64,000 nt of DNA from Azolla caroliniana (taxonomy: Eukaryota; Polypodiophyta). The stretch lies in contig JBHGNT010000007.1 in NCBI GenBank assembly GCA_043228905.1, positions 7,998,001 to 8,062,000 of the forward strand. Direction: 5' to 3'. Below, piece after piece: positions 50,365-60,764 of this stretch. Positions within the stretch are counted from its first letter, which is position 1. Each line of letters opens with the position of its first letter. The notes under the pieces are model-generated. The model worked only from the letters and a program-made list of their open reading frames with translations. It was not told the origin of the DNA and ran no database searches. The position numbers were made by a program, and so were the translations under genes.

Positions 50365-51792
50365 ATGATAAACACTTCGACCAATCTAAAACAGTTAGTT
50401 CGCAAGAGGCGAGTTAAAGCAAAACCAGCCATGGAGATGAAACACTCATCACCCTCATCCTTTGTTATCGAATCAAAAGATCTTGAAGATATGCAAGCCA
50501 AATCAGCCATGGAGATGAAACTCTCATCGCCCTCATCCTTTGTTATCGAATCAAAAGATCTGGAAGATATGCAAACCAAATCAGGGCAATCAATGGACAC
50601 CTTATTAAACAATTTGGTGTGGCCGACAAGAACCCTAGCGCGACCCCTTATCTCTGGTTTCTTCGTAGGAGCGGTCGCCTTGGGTGCGAGTGGACGTGTC
50701 TTTCGAGGTGTAAACCTCGAGTTCCCGGGCCTCCCACTTAATAACTCTGTTCACGCGGAGCAATTTCTTGTCATCAACGCTGCCCAACATGGCGAACAAC
50801 AACTTAGGGTTTTGGCTGTATCGGCCGCCCCTTGTGGACACTGTCGACAATTCCTTCAAGAACTTAGGGGAGCCCCTGAGCTTCGTATCCTAATTGCTGA
50901 TGATCCCGTCCCCGCCCGTGTGAATAACCCTCAGCCACAAACACTTGCTTATTTCTTGCCGCATCGATTTGGACCTAGTGATGTTCTTGAAGGCGATTTC
51001 CCTCTTCTTCTCGAGCCGCATGCAAATGGGTTGAAAATTGCATGCCATGATGATGGTGATGGTGATGCTCAAGATGATACCCATGAGAATGGGGAATTTT
51101 TGAGTGGGGACAAACCTGAATGCCACTATCCAAGAGTTGATCCTACCGGTGATCTTCTTGTTGATAATGCTACCCACGAGAAGGGACATCTAATGAGTGT
51201 GAACAGACCCACCGAATTTGAAGAAGATCCTAGAGATTCTACCCTCCATGTGGATGCCTCCAATGGATCTCATGTTGGCGATGGTGTTCCTTGTGATGGG
51301 TCTCATGCAGATTATACCCATCACAACGAACAACTCATGAGGCCAAATAAATGTTCCGAAGGAACTTCTTTCGATAATGCTAGGAATGACCTTCAAACCC
51401 ATCATAATTCCCATGATAAGGAACAAATCACAACGGCGAATGAACCCAAACTCAAAGACCTAAGGAATGCAGCCCTCAATGCTGCAAATGGATCTCATGC
51501 TCCTTATACGAATTCACCGGCGGGGGTCGCCCTCCTCACCAAGCACGGAAAGATATATAGTGGGTCTTATGTGGAATCTGTGGCTTATAATCCTGGTCTG
51601 CCCCCTCTGCAATCCGCCTTGGTGGCTTTTGTTGCAAGAGATGGAGGTAGTTATGAAGATCTCGAACATGCTATCCTTGTCGAGAAGAAAGAAGCCCCGG
51701 TGCAGTTCTTTGAAATGGTTGAGCTTTTGCTCAAGAAGATCTCTCCCAAATGCAAACTTCATGTCTATCATGCAACAGTGAGTAGAACTTAA
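50365..51792 (+). CDS. Cytidine deaminase, two-domain plant type, with long insert
   Basis: A single-exon frame of 475 residues, opening at ATG 50365. The catalytic domain has FVGAVALGASGRVFRGVN, HAE (130-132, zinc His and catalytic Glu) and PCGHC (156-160, two zinc cysteines), as in Arabidopsis CDA1-type enzymes. The second, zinc-less domain reads ALNAANGSHAPYTNSPAGVAL to the C-terminus (from about 367). The enzyme deaminates cytidine and deoxycytidine to uridine forms for pyrimidine salvage. Between the domains is an insert of about 130-150 residues rich in His, Asn, Asp and Glu with recurring HENGE/HEKGH/HHNEQ motifs, not known to me from the family. The N-terminus holds a 26-residue duplication. 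The typical length is about 300. No disabling change is seen. Confidence 0.88.
   Translation: MINTSTNLKQLVRKRRVKAKPAMEMKHSSPSSFVIESKDLEDMQAKSAMEMKLSSPSSFVIESKDLEDMQTKSGQSMDTLLNNLVWPTRTLARPLISGFFVGAVALGASGRVFRGVNLEFPGLPLNNSVHAEQFLVINAAQHGEQQLRVLAVSAAPCGHCRQFLQELRGAPELRILIADDPVPARVNNPQPQTLAYFLPHRFGPSDVLEGDFPLLLEPHANGLKIACHDDGDGDAQDDTHENGEFLSGDKPECHYPRVDPTGDLLVDNATHEKGHLMSVNRPTEFEEDPRDSTLHVDASNGSHVGDGVPCDGSHADYTHHNEQLMRPNKCSEGTSFDNARNDLQTHHNSHDKEQITTANEPKLKDLRNAALNAANGSHAPYTNSPAGVALLTKHGKIYSGSYVESVAYNPGLPPLQSALVAFVARDGGSYEDLEHAILVEKKEAPVQFFEMVELLLKKISPKCKLHVYHATVSRT
50428..50583 (+). repeat. 78-bp in-frame tandem duplication in deaminase gene
   Basis: Two 78-bp copies (50428-50505 and 50506-50583) differ at about four bases and encode repeated MEM-K-SSPSSFVIESKDLED text before the catalytic domain. 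Confidence 0.93.
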
Positions 51793-51952
51793 ATCAATGG
51801 CTCGATCTCTTTCTTGACGTCTATTCTTTTGGACATATTTTTCCTCAAACAAACACCACATTATGTTTACTTAAATCAATGGCTTGATCTCTTTCTTGAC
51901 TTCTATTCTTTTGGACATATTTTTCCTCAAACAAACACCACATTGTAAACTT
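51789..51952 (+). repeat. 82-bp tandem duplication at the deaminase 3' end
   Basis: The unit starting TTAAATCAATGGCT at 51789 recurs at 51871 with a few substitutions. The first copy includes the stop codon, so the second copy lies in the probable 3' UTR. Confidence 0.9.
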
Positions 51953-52679
51953 ACTTCCCAGAAAATAAATGGTCAATATAGATGGTAGAGAATGACACTA
52001 TTAAACATCATTAGTGTTTGCTCGAAGAGGAATTGTATCACTTTGATCCTAAATGAATTCTTTGGAATAAATAGTGTACAGGATCTATCTACACACTATT
52101 GGATGGTGTTATGTTTGCTCAACTAATGAATGTACTGCATTTAAATTTTGAACAACATTCATGTTTCCTTCATCAGAAAGAATGTCGCTATGGAATGGCT
52201 TTCATTCTTGTTTATTCTTGATACGGAGCATCTACTATGGAGAAATACAATACGACTTGGACAACTTACTATGTGCAATATTTGTGTTTGCTTCTCAAAT
52301 AGGTTTGATTATGTATATTATGAAGGGCATTCATGTTTTTGCTTCTGAGATAGATTAGTTACTATGTACTCTATGTGAAGGCCATTGCGTGTTTCATGCT
52401 CTGAGATAGGTCACTCAACCAACACCCAAAATTGCATGCAGCCACCATGCGGATTCTGGAATGAATCTCATTTCAGTATCTTGTCACTTGCGGAATGATG
52501 GACATTGTTCCTGATAAGGAAATTTATGAATATTCATGTTCGAGTATATAGGATTGATCTATAAATACACCATGATTGATATACATCATGGTCATTTCAT
52601 CTATAGAACCAATATAAGGAGTTGTGGTCATATATTGGAGGTAACGAACATTGTAGACAAACTACCCTTTTTTCTTAAG
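51953..52679. other. Interval with no clear gene
   Basis: No domain-bearing frame. Upstream exons of the GH43-like gene whose last exon follows might have lain here, but I could not recognise any. Confidence 0.4.
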
Positions 52680-52912
52680 GTACCTTTGTTCTTCCCTTGC
52701 CTGGGTTGCAAGATACATATTTGTTCATGGCAGATAGGTGGAATTCTCATGATTTGAGGGATTCAAGATATTTTTGGCTTCCTCTTACAATGGATGGTCC
52801 AGCTGATGAACCGTTGAATGATAATTTTGAATTTTCCCTTATGAGGGTGTCTATACATTGGCACAAAAGATGGAAACTTCCTGATGGATGGAAAACTACT
52901 ATTAGAACATGA
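52680..52912 (+). pseudogene. Isolated last exon of GH43-like glycosidase
   Basis: After an acceptor-like TTCTTAAG the plus strand reads TFVLPLPGLQ, then FMADRWNSHDLRDSRYFWLPL, then GGPADEPL-like and VSIHWHKRWKLPDGWK before a stop. This is the conserved end of plant GH43 galactan 1,3-beta-galactosidase-type proteins, which act on arabinogalactan side chains in the secretory path. Some usually conserved residues are changed (DGPADEPLNDNFEFSLMR), and no preceding exons are recognisable. It is probably a stranded fragment. Confidence 0.55.
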
Positions 52913-53938
52913 TAGTGAAGAAAATGTAAAACGTGAAAAATCAAATTCAGCAATAATTTTCTTTGATGTTCCTGAAATTTGAGAACTACGTTTCTAAAAC
53001 AGGCGGCTATTTGAAGCAGGACGAAATTTACTATGTGCTTGATTCTGGTTATTGTTTTATTCCATGAAAGCAGGTGTGTTTGATTGGCAGTTATTATGTG
53101 ATGATGAGTTAAGAAGAATTCCAACATTTTGGAACCTGGATCAAAGGTTAAATAAGTACAAGCAGACATGGTTTATGTATGCTCTAAATTTATAGCTCTT
53201 TCATTTTGCTAAACAAATTGTGGCTTGTCTATAGATTAAACTGACAGTGTACAAAAATCAACCTGCAAGTACATTGTGTACTCTCCTCTGGATCAATGGT
53301 GTAGATTTCACTAATGGAAAATGGAGTTAGATTATCTCCTTCTACTTGGTCACAATTTGTAGTAGCTTTTTGCAGTAGAGCTTTTCATTGTTTTTCCTTT
53401 TTATTTATATGTTATATGTTAATCAAGTATGTGAAAGTGTTGTACAACATGTTTAATCCAAATGTACATTTCATAATGGGTACCTTAGAACTACATGCAA
53501 AATAAGCATCTTCTTATACAGATGGACATTTTGAGCAAAACTGGATATCTCAAAGATTAAGCATTTGTGCACTAAGAACTCAATGGTAGACCATTAGAAC
53601 TCATAATATATGTTGTATTTATATATGAACTCTGTTTAAATTGATTGATTCATGTAATATATTATGTTTGAATTATCTGACATGATTATTCTGTAATCTA
53701 CTTCAGAATATGCCAAGAACAGCAGGCATCACAGCAAAGGAACAGTATGGTTCAATTTATGTTGCACAGTAACACAGTATAGTAATTACTGATTCAGTTA
53801 ATAGTTACCCAAACCATCATTTCAAATATGAGACCAAATATATATAAATATTTAAATGAGGTTTTCTCACAACCATATTGGCAATTAACAATACAATATG
53901 GTCTTATTCAATTTTTTATTTGTTACTTCTGAACGTTA
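52913..53938. other. Interval with no clear gene
   Basis: AT-rich sequence without recognisable coding, repeat or RNA features. Confidence 0.5.
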
Positions 53939-54172
53939 TACAAATGCACTCGAGGATGATCCTATACATGACCAAGATGGGGAGGCATCATCATGGTTGC
54001 TAAGGCGATTGGCAAGCTCAAGGTCATGGAGAATGTCACTAATTGAAGGTCTATCATAGCTCTGAGCTTGCACACAACCATATGCCACTTTCGCAATTAT
54101 ATGCGCTGCATGAGCAGGGTACAGGCCACCAAATCGTGGATCCATTAACTTCCCTCTCATTACTGTAAATGT
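53939..54172 (-). pseudogene. Isolated last exon of a receptor-like kinase
   Basis: On the minus strand, after an acceptor-like ATGTCAG, the reading is RGKLMDPRFGGLYP, AHIIAKVAYGCVQAQSYDRPS and ISDILHDLELANRL, then a Ser-rich tail and stop. This is the C-lobe end (subdomain XI) of plant receptor-like protein kinases, including the invariant Arg of the DRPS block. No other kinase exon is found in the next kilobase upstream on that strand. It is therefore either a long-intron gene reaching into repeats or a stranded fragment. Confidence 0.6.
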
Positions 54173-55197
54173 CTGACATATATATATATTGTCAATTGAG
54201 CAAATATCACAGTAATAACAATAGAACAGTAATAAGAATCTTGTTATTCTTGTGGTTAATTTACAATCAAATGTACTTGTTGAAGTAAATCATGCCATGG
54301 GCAACATGTCTAATTTATTTATTTATTATTCTATGATAAGTGTTTTCTCACCACAATGAACTCTGCTTTGCCATTGTTCATATGTACCTTTCTGAGTGCC
54401 CTACTAAATTCTAATGTCCTTTAAAGTTTTGAGTTGTTTTAGATCTCAAGACTGTGCCTACTTTAGATGGTATAATAGACAACAAATTTACCCTTGCCTC
54501 GTTCTTTTCAACGTAATAAAGTATTGAGTGGCAATGACCACAACTACGGCATTTACTCTCTCGTTGGAACTAAGCAACTAACTAAGTCTTGCACAATGTT
54601 TCCATATGACATAAATGATCTATTGGCCCTTCTATAGTCCTATTTGGTGAGACACAACCTAGCGATGTGGGGGGTCTTTGCAATTAAAGCACCATGACCT
54701 AGATTGCATGATATGAGATCACTTCATCATTGTGTTCATTATCTTCCTTGTCATAGTTCCTATGACCTAGATATTGCATGACTCCCCCTTTGATATGTGA
54801 CTTGTGTGGTGTAATCTATTTCTATGTGACGTGTAACACTTGATCCTCATGTTTACTATCTTCGTTATCATAGATCTTGTTACCTAGATATTGTGGGACT
54901 CCTTGCCCATTTGACCCAAGGCTCTACAAGGAAACAATTGCTAGGGTAAGATAGTTGGTGGGATTGTTATTGGGAACCTAGAACATGACATAGGGTGTGT
55001 GTTCTCATTGTCGATTGCGTATTTGGAGGGTTGTTCTACCTTTTTAGTATGGTGAGTGGTCAAAAGGAGTTATGTGATTTTCCCACCAAGATTCATGGTT
55101 TCCTCATTGAGTATTTGTAAACTCATAATTAAATACTTGAACCTCAAAAGTATTGTGCATGCATAGGTTTGATATTAGTTAATTGAAAAGGAAAATA
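54173..55197. other. Interval with no clear gene
   Basis: No kinase exons or other domains. Some phrases recur loosely, for example CCTAGATATTG(C/T) at 54772 and 54892 with similar neighbours, suggesting an old local duplication. Confidence 0.4.
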
Positions 55198-55565
55198 TGT
55201 AGAAGCTGTAACATATCACAATCGGCTCGGCCGGATAGAAACAGAGAAACAATGGAGATACACAGAGAGCAAGACAATGAATCTCTATTTCAAAAAGCTT
55301 TGTAAAAAACTCTGTACATAGAATGTGTTCAGATAGCACTTTTATACAAGTCCTTAAAAGGACTGACAGAAGTACTGACAAGTACTTCAATGCTCATAAT
55401 TGAGCTCTGACATTAGCTCCTAAAAATATGCCTATCTACTAGGCTAGGATCGTAGGCCTCTAACGTCCTACCGGTTACATACGGATTTAGCTCCCTATTC
55501 TGGACATTGATCCACCTCTGGCTTATTTAGTCGATCTGGATCATGTTGAGCTTGTCTGCTCAACA
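55198..55565 (-). repeat. 3' LTR of copia element C
   Basis: In element orientation the LTR begins TGTTGAGCAGACAAGC directly after the classic copia polypurine tract AAGCTTGAGAGGGAG-like run and ends GCTTCTACA. It contains no coding sequence. Confidence 0.7.
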
Positions 55566-56574
55566 CTCCCTCTCAAGCTCAACTTGAGTTCGGATCATGG
55601 TGTCCGACTTTGCCAGCCCCTACTTCCGGCTTCTCCTGGCGTCTTCACGCCTCACTCGCGCTCCTCGATTGGCCCGTTTTCACATTTTGACCCCTATGGT
55701 CCAACACTATTTGGCCCCTCCGGTTTCTCGCTCCTCGACCATTATGGTCGGTTTGTCTGTTCTCCAAGCTCTTCCTAGCTTCGTTGTTGTCTCGGCACTC
55801 ACGCCCCTTGATCCGTCAATTCTTCCGTATCGGTGTCGGCTTCGACCACCTTCTTGTCTGCCTGGCCTTCACAGGATCCGTCTCATCCCAATCATTCTTT
55901 CCTCCTAATCAGTTGTCTCTGATTCGTCTTCTTCAAAGCCCTTAACCACATCTAACCATGTATTGGTCCTAGCCTTCCTGCCCTTCTTGACATTACCTCC
56001 CCCTTGTTCGGTCGTCTTCAGCTTAGGCTCGCTCCTTTGGCCGCTCCCCCTAGATGTGTCCTCAGCTTCTTCAGTCGTCCCAAAGTCGAATTCTTCATCC
56101 GATTCGGATTTCCAGACTTCTTCTTCCACTCCCTTCGTCTTCTTCTACCCTTCCACTCCTTCTCCCCCTCAAGATCAGCATGTCAAGGTGCTGCAAACCA
56201 AGCGCTCCCAAGAATTGCCGCAACTTGTCTAAGCCAAGTGGTTTCGTGAAGATATCGGAAGTTTGCCAATTCGTCAGAACATACACAAGTTCCACTTCAC
56301 TAGAACGGACTCAATTGCAAACAAAATGATAGTGCACCTCAATGTGCTTGGTTCGGGCGTGGAAGACGGGGTTTTTCGTCAACTGGATGATGTTGAGGTT
56401 GTCGCAATAGATCGTCGTCGGATCAGACACCTCCATCTGTCGATCCTTAAATAGCCTCTTGAGCCATATGGCTTCGCATGTCGCGATAGCCACTCCTCGA
56501 TATTCGGCCTCCGTGGTTGACAAAATGACAATTGATTGACGAAATAGTACGATCGATCGTCCGAATACACCTGG
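55566..56574 (-). pseudogene. Copia RNase H end and downstream acidic tail of element C
   Basis: The minus strand reads STTEAEYRGVAIATCEAIWLK, IYCDN and RTKHIEVHYHFV (56311-56523), and then TSDIFTKPLGLDKLRQFLG (about 56200-56260), the canonical copia polyprotein end. Below it, instead of passing straight to the polypurine tract, about 560 bases carry an acidic, Lys/Arg-rich reading (EEEVWKSESDEEFDFGTTEE at 56060-56129) broken by stops. RT is missing upstream, where plus-strand copia D begins. Confidence 0.7.
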
Positions 56575-56599
56575 GTGAAAATGTCTATTTTAACATGGC

Positions 56600-57572
56600 A
56601 AAGGAGACAACAACATTCTCTTTGTAGGAGAAACTTTAGGCCATGTACGAGAAAAACTCCTCATCCAAACTCATTGGTTCGAGAGTTATTCAATATGAAG
56701 ATGAGAGTTACGGATCCGACGACCTCCCACATCAACGCCTTCAGCTGGGTGTTGTTTGAGCTCCCAAGGGATTAACTTCAAAGAAGAAGTTAAAGCCCTT
56801 GCCCTCCTTTCGAGCTTGCCGGCGAGTTGGGAGGTATCCTGTCTTACGTTCGCCAACAGTTGTCCAAATTTGAATCTGGACGAAACAATTGGACAAGTCC
56901 TCACTGAGGATATTCGACAAAAATCAATGGGTCTCACCATCGATGAATCGGTAAAAGCCCACCACTCAATCAAGATAGCAAAAGGAACCAACTGAAGTAC
57001 CAGTCAACCGAGGAAGAGGGAAGATCAACATCAATCAAAGTCGAGGAATAATTGGTCAAACGCCTTTTGCACACATTGTAGAAAGGACGGCTAGAAACTT
57101 TCCGGCTACTGGTCTATTAAAAGAAAGGAGAACAATCGACGATTCGATCGAACACAAGGACAATCCGATTCAAACCGCTCTCTACCGACAATGAAGTCAA
57201 TGTTGTTGAATCCCAGTCCGGAGAAATCCTCTCCTTGGAAAACGCCTCGACCGAAGAACTCCTCTACAGCGCCCAAGACGTGCGAACGTGGTTGCCTGAC
57301 TCCAGCGCCACATTTCACGTGACCCCCGACATCGAATGGTTTTTAGACTTTAGTCGGAGCCAGCGGCAAAGTCTGACTTGGCAATGGGCAAGAGTGTGTA
57401 ATCGTAGGGATCGACGAGGTCCCCATTCAATTGCGAAACGACAATACTATCACCCTGCACCGAGTCCAACACGTACCCGAGCTAAGGAGTCTTATCTCCA
57501 TTGGCATGCTAGCCGAAGCCAGGTACCGAACCAGTCTCAGTAGTGAGTCGTCATGGATAATCAACCGAGGAA
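56600..57572 (+). pseudogene. Copia gag and protease of element D
   Basis: The plus strand reads gag text (FKEEVKALALLSSLPASW near 56775), a knuckle beginning CTHCRKDG (near 57070, broken by a stop), and protease WLPDSSATFHVTPDIEWF (near 57290), where DSS replaces the active D-S/T-G. GNGQECVIVGID and LISIGMLAEA follow as in copia pre-integrase regions. Frame changes are frequent. The last 251 bases are duplicated at 59668-59918. Confidence 0.75.
57322..57572 (+). repeat. Direct repeat, copy 1
   Basis: 251 bases of copia D protease/pre-integrase sequence, about 2% different from 59668-59918, flanking a 2,095-bp insert. Confidence 0.92.
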
Positions 57573-59357
57573 GTATGGCCGTTGGTTGTCCGGCCTTCGC
57601 CGCTGCTTTAGGATTTTCGGCCATTCTTACAGCCACGCCTGTTCTGCCGTCGCAATCTGGTTGGATCCAGTTGCTGGTTATTCTTGGCCACTGATTGTTT
57701 GTTGTCTGGCCATTGCAACTTCGGCCATTGCTCCATCGCCATCCGTCAATCTAGCCCTTACGGCCATCTCTCTAGCGCTCTATCTGGCTTGTTTGGCAGC
57801 TGTCCCGGCCGCCTTTCTCTCCATCTCTATCATCTGTATTCTGTCGTTGTTCGGTGTTTCGGTTGCCATCGCTTATCTTTATCTCTTGTCCATCTTCATC
57901 CGGCCTCTGTTCGGACGCTTGTCCGACCGCGACAGTTCCAGCCATGTCTTGTCGTTATTTCAGTCGTCGCTCAGCCCGGCCGCTTTCGTCCTTGCGTCGT
58001 TCGGCCACTCCGACTGCTCTTCGGTCGTGTCTTTTTGGCTTACGAGCCGTCATTTCCAGTCGTGCGTCCCGTCCGTCATCCCGACGGCATGTTTGCTTCC
58101 CCGGCCTTGACCAGCCCTCTGGCCGCTTCGGCTACTCCAGCCACTGTCCGGATATTTCCACCGATTTCCGGCCCTTTTGGCCGCTCTCCAACCACTTCGG
58201 TCGCTCCGGTTGCTCCTGTCCGGTCACTCTCCGGCCTATCCGACCGCTCGAACTATTGTCCGGTCGTCTCCATCTTCGTTGTTTTTCGGCACGAACGGCC
58301 ATGTCTTTCCGGTTGTATCCATCCGGTTCATTCCAGTTTTTATTTTCCGTTTCTTCTATTCGGACCATTCCATCGTGTTTATGTGTTTTTCTCTAGCCCT
58401 CGTCTGTGGTTTTCTGCATCACGTCGTCTCATCTGACTTCTCCGTTTCTGGCTATGTCGTGTGTCCCTTTGGCATGTTTGGTCGTCCCTTTGTTGTCTAG
58501 CCCGTCCGTTGTCCGCCTTTGTCTAGTGTGTATCTGGCCATCTTCATCTCCGTTCTGGCTACGGTTCGGTTGTGTCTCGGCCGCCTCTGCAACCTTCTGA
58601 TCATCGTTGCTATTCTGGCCGTCGTCCGTCCGGTGCTGTTGGTTCTTTGGTCGTCAATGTCTGGTTTGCGTTTGCATCTCTTCTCTGTCTTCTTTGGTCC
58701 TTCGGTGTTAACCAACTCTGGTTCTTGTTCCGATTCCGGTTCCAACTCTCTCCGCGCTGTTTCTTTTGGAACCATTGCCCGTGCATTCTCAGCACATCTT
58801 GCCGGTCTCCGCTCCACACACTACGACTTTCTCCGCAGTCTCCTGGTGGGCTTCTCTTTCCGGTCGTGCTAGCACCAGTTCCCTCTGCGTTGTTGTTTGT
58901 CCAGCCGTGCATCTTGCACCACGCTTTTGAGAACATGCACATTGTTGCTAACCGCTTTCGGAAACACGCACATGGACAGTAATCGCAACCTCACACAAAC
59001 ATTGTTGCCATTCATGCATTCCTCCATAGACTTCTTCCAACATCTTCACCGTCATTTTCACGTTTTGCCATTTCTTGCACTTAATCGCTATGGCTTGCAC
59101 ATCCGCGTATCATTCTTTGACTCCGTCTCCAAAGGGGGGTCGCCTTAGTGGTTTTAGGGTCAGGGTTAAGGACGATGATAATCATGATAAAGATAGACAT
59201 GGTGGTTATGATGATGATGGAGAGTATGGGATTGATGGCGAGAGAGATCATGTGCATTGAGAAGCATTGCGGGGTGGGGGGGGGATGCCTAGAATGGCTC
59301 CACCCCCCTCCCAAGGGGGTTCAACGTAAGGGGAGAGAGAGAGAGAGAGAAATATGT

Positions 59358-59393
<36 letters not shown>

Positions 59394-59667
59394 AATGGTT
59401 ATTCATGTTTCATTCATTCCCCATAAGGGGTTAAATAGTACAAGAGGGGGTAGATACATTGGGGTGTAAGCCCCATTGAGCATTCATACTGGACAGTTAC
59501 TCACACCTCCTCGTATCCATCCACATGCACACACGTGTGCATGTGTTCACATACGTATAGACTCACAACGACATTTATACCCCCTACACATACACAACCT
59601 CATGATAGATAACATTCGACCCTCGCTCATAACACTTGACTCTCCGTACATCTCGTACGGGGTAACA
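57573..59667. mobile_element. Insert between direct repeats, unidentified
   Basis: The first 1.4 kb is C/T/G-rich (CGGCC, GTCGTTC words) and open in several frames on both strands without domain similarity. The last part (about 59250-59667) looks like a minus-strand LTR: it would start TGTTACCCCGTACG at 59667, has GGGGTATAAATG as TATA near 59575, and contains a long (GA)n run at 59331-59393. The other end is not LTR-like. A chimeric or rearranged retroelement is my best guess. Confidence 0.4.
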
Positions 59668-59918
59668 ACCCCCGACATCGAATGGTTTTTAGACTTTAGC
59701 CGGAGCCAGCGGCAAAGTCTGACTTGGCAATGGGCAAGAGTGCGTAATCGTAGGGATCGACGAGGTCCCCATTCAATTGCGGAACGACAATACTATCACC
59801 CTGCACCGAGTCCAACACGTACCCGAGCTAAGGAGTCTTATCTCCATTGGCATGCTAGCCGAAGCCAGGTACCGAACCAGTCTCAGTAGTGAGTCGTCAT
59901 GGATAATCAGTCGAGGAA
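59668..59918 (+). repeat. Direct repeat, copy 2
   Basis: The second copy of the copia D segment. From here the element D reading continues into the integrase. Confidence 0.92.
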
Positions 59919-60440
59919 ACATGAACATCGGGTGCAGATGCAAGTACAATAACCTGTATCCGCTAATGGCAATAAATCCAAAGGGCATAGTGAATGTAGT
60001 TGAATCGTCTTATTCAAACTTATGACATGGTTGACTCAACCATATGTCCCAAGTCAGATTGAACCGGCTGATGGCGATTGGTTGCCTCTCAAAACTCCAA
60101 TAGAAGATGGACTTCTGCGAGCATCGTCGTTACGAGAAACAACCCGAAGTCCGCACTCTCTCCACGACGAGACGATACAACAACCCCTAGAACTGGTCCA
60201 GACGAACATATATGGGCCAATGCCCGAACGATCACTAGGAGGCTCTCGATACTTCATCACGTTCGTAGATGATTGTACACAGAAGGTTGGGGCTTACTCA
60301 ATTAAGTCCAAAGATGAAGCACTCAAGGTCTTCTCTCGGTGGTTAGCCGAAGTGGAAAACCGATCAGGACACCGAGTGAAGACACTCCAGTCCAACTACG
60401 AAGGTGAATACACCTCCCAAGCCTCAAACTATCATGAACA
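59919..60440 (+). pseudogene. Copia integrase fragment of element D
   Basis: The plus strand reads LELVQTNIYGPMPERSLGGSRYFITFVDD (about 60190-60275) and KVFSRWLAEVENRSG with SNYEGEYTSQ in place of SDNGGEF. It stops at a (TA)n run. RT and RNase H of D are absent. Confidence 0.75.
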
Positions 60441-60451
60441 TCAACTCGAAC

Positions 60452-60453
60452 CT

Positions 60454-60485
<32 letters not shown>
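60452..60485. repeat. TA microsatellite
   Basis: Uninterrupted (TA)n at the truncation point of the copia D integrase. Confidence 0.95.
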
Positions 60486-60486
<1 letters not shown>

Positions 60487-60499
60487 CTCCTAGGCAAAC

Positions 60500-60721
60500 T
60501 TTATACTTTAATCTTTGTATAAAGGGTAACTTGTATGTAAGACTCAATATGTATGACTTGACATGCAAGTATGAGCATAATTAGCATGCATCACTTCATG
60601 TATAAAAAGGGTTTATCTCTCTTGTTAACATCAAGGAGATCAGCACCAATCATGGAATAGATATTCTCACTCGTTGTCATCAACTTCCCCATCTCCCTAT
60701 CTTCCAATTGTTCATTCGTAA
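60500..60721 (+). repeat. Probable 5' LTR of gypsy element F
   Basis: A TATA-like TGTATAAAAAGGG at about 60600 and an end at TTCGTAACA (about 60721) precede a gag start 40 bases on. The 5' edge is not fixed. Confidence 0.4.
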
Positions 60722-60764
60722 CAGATTGATCTCCGTCCTTTTTCTTCTTTCTCAATACACTATC

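Noticed and set aside
57684-58436. A 250-codon plus-strand hydrophobic frame
   Set aside because: Several overlapping frames are equally open, composition is repetitive (Ser/Phe/Val/Arg), and no domain is seen; treated as low-complexity insert.
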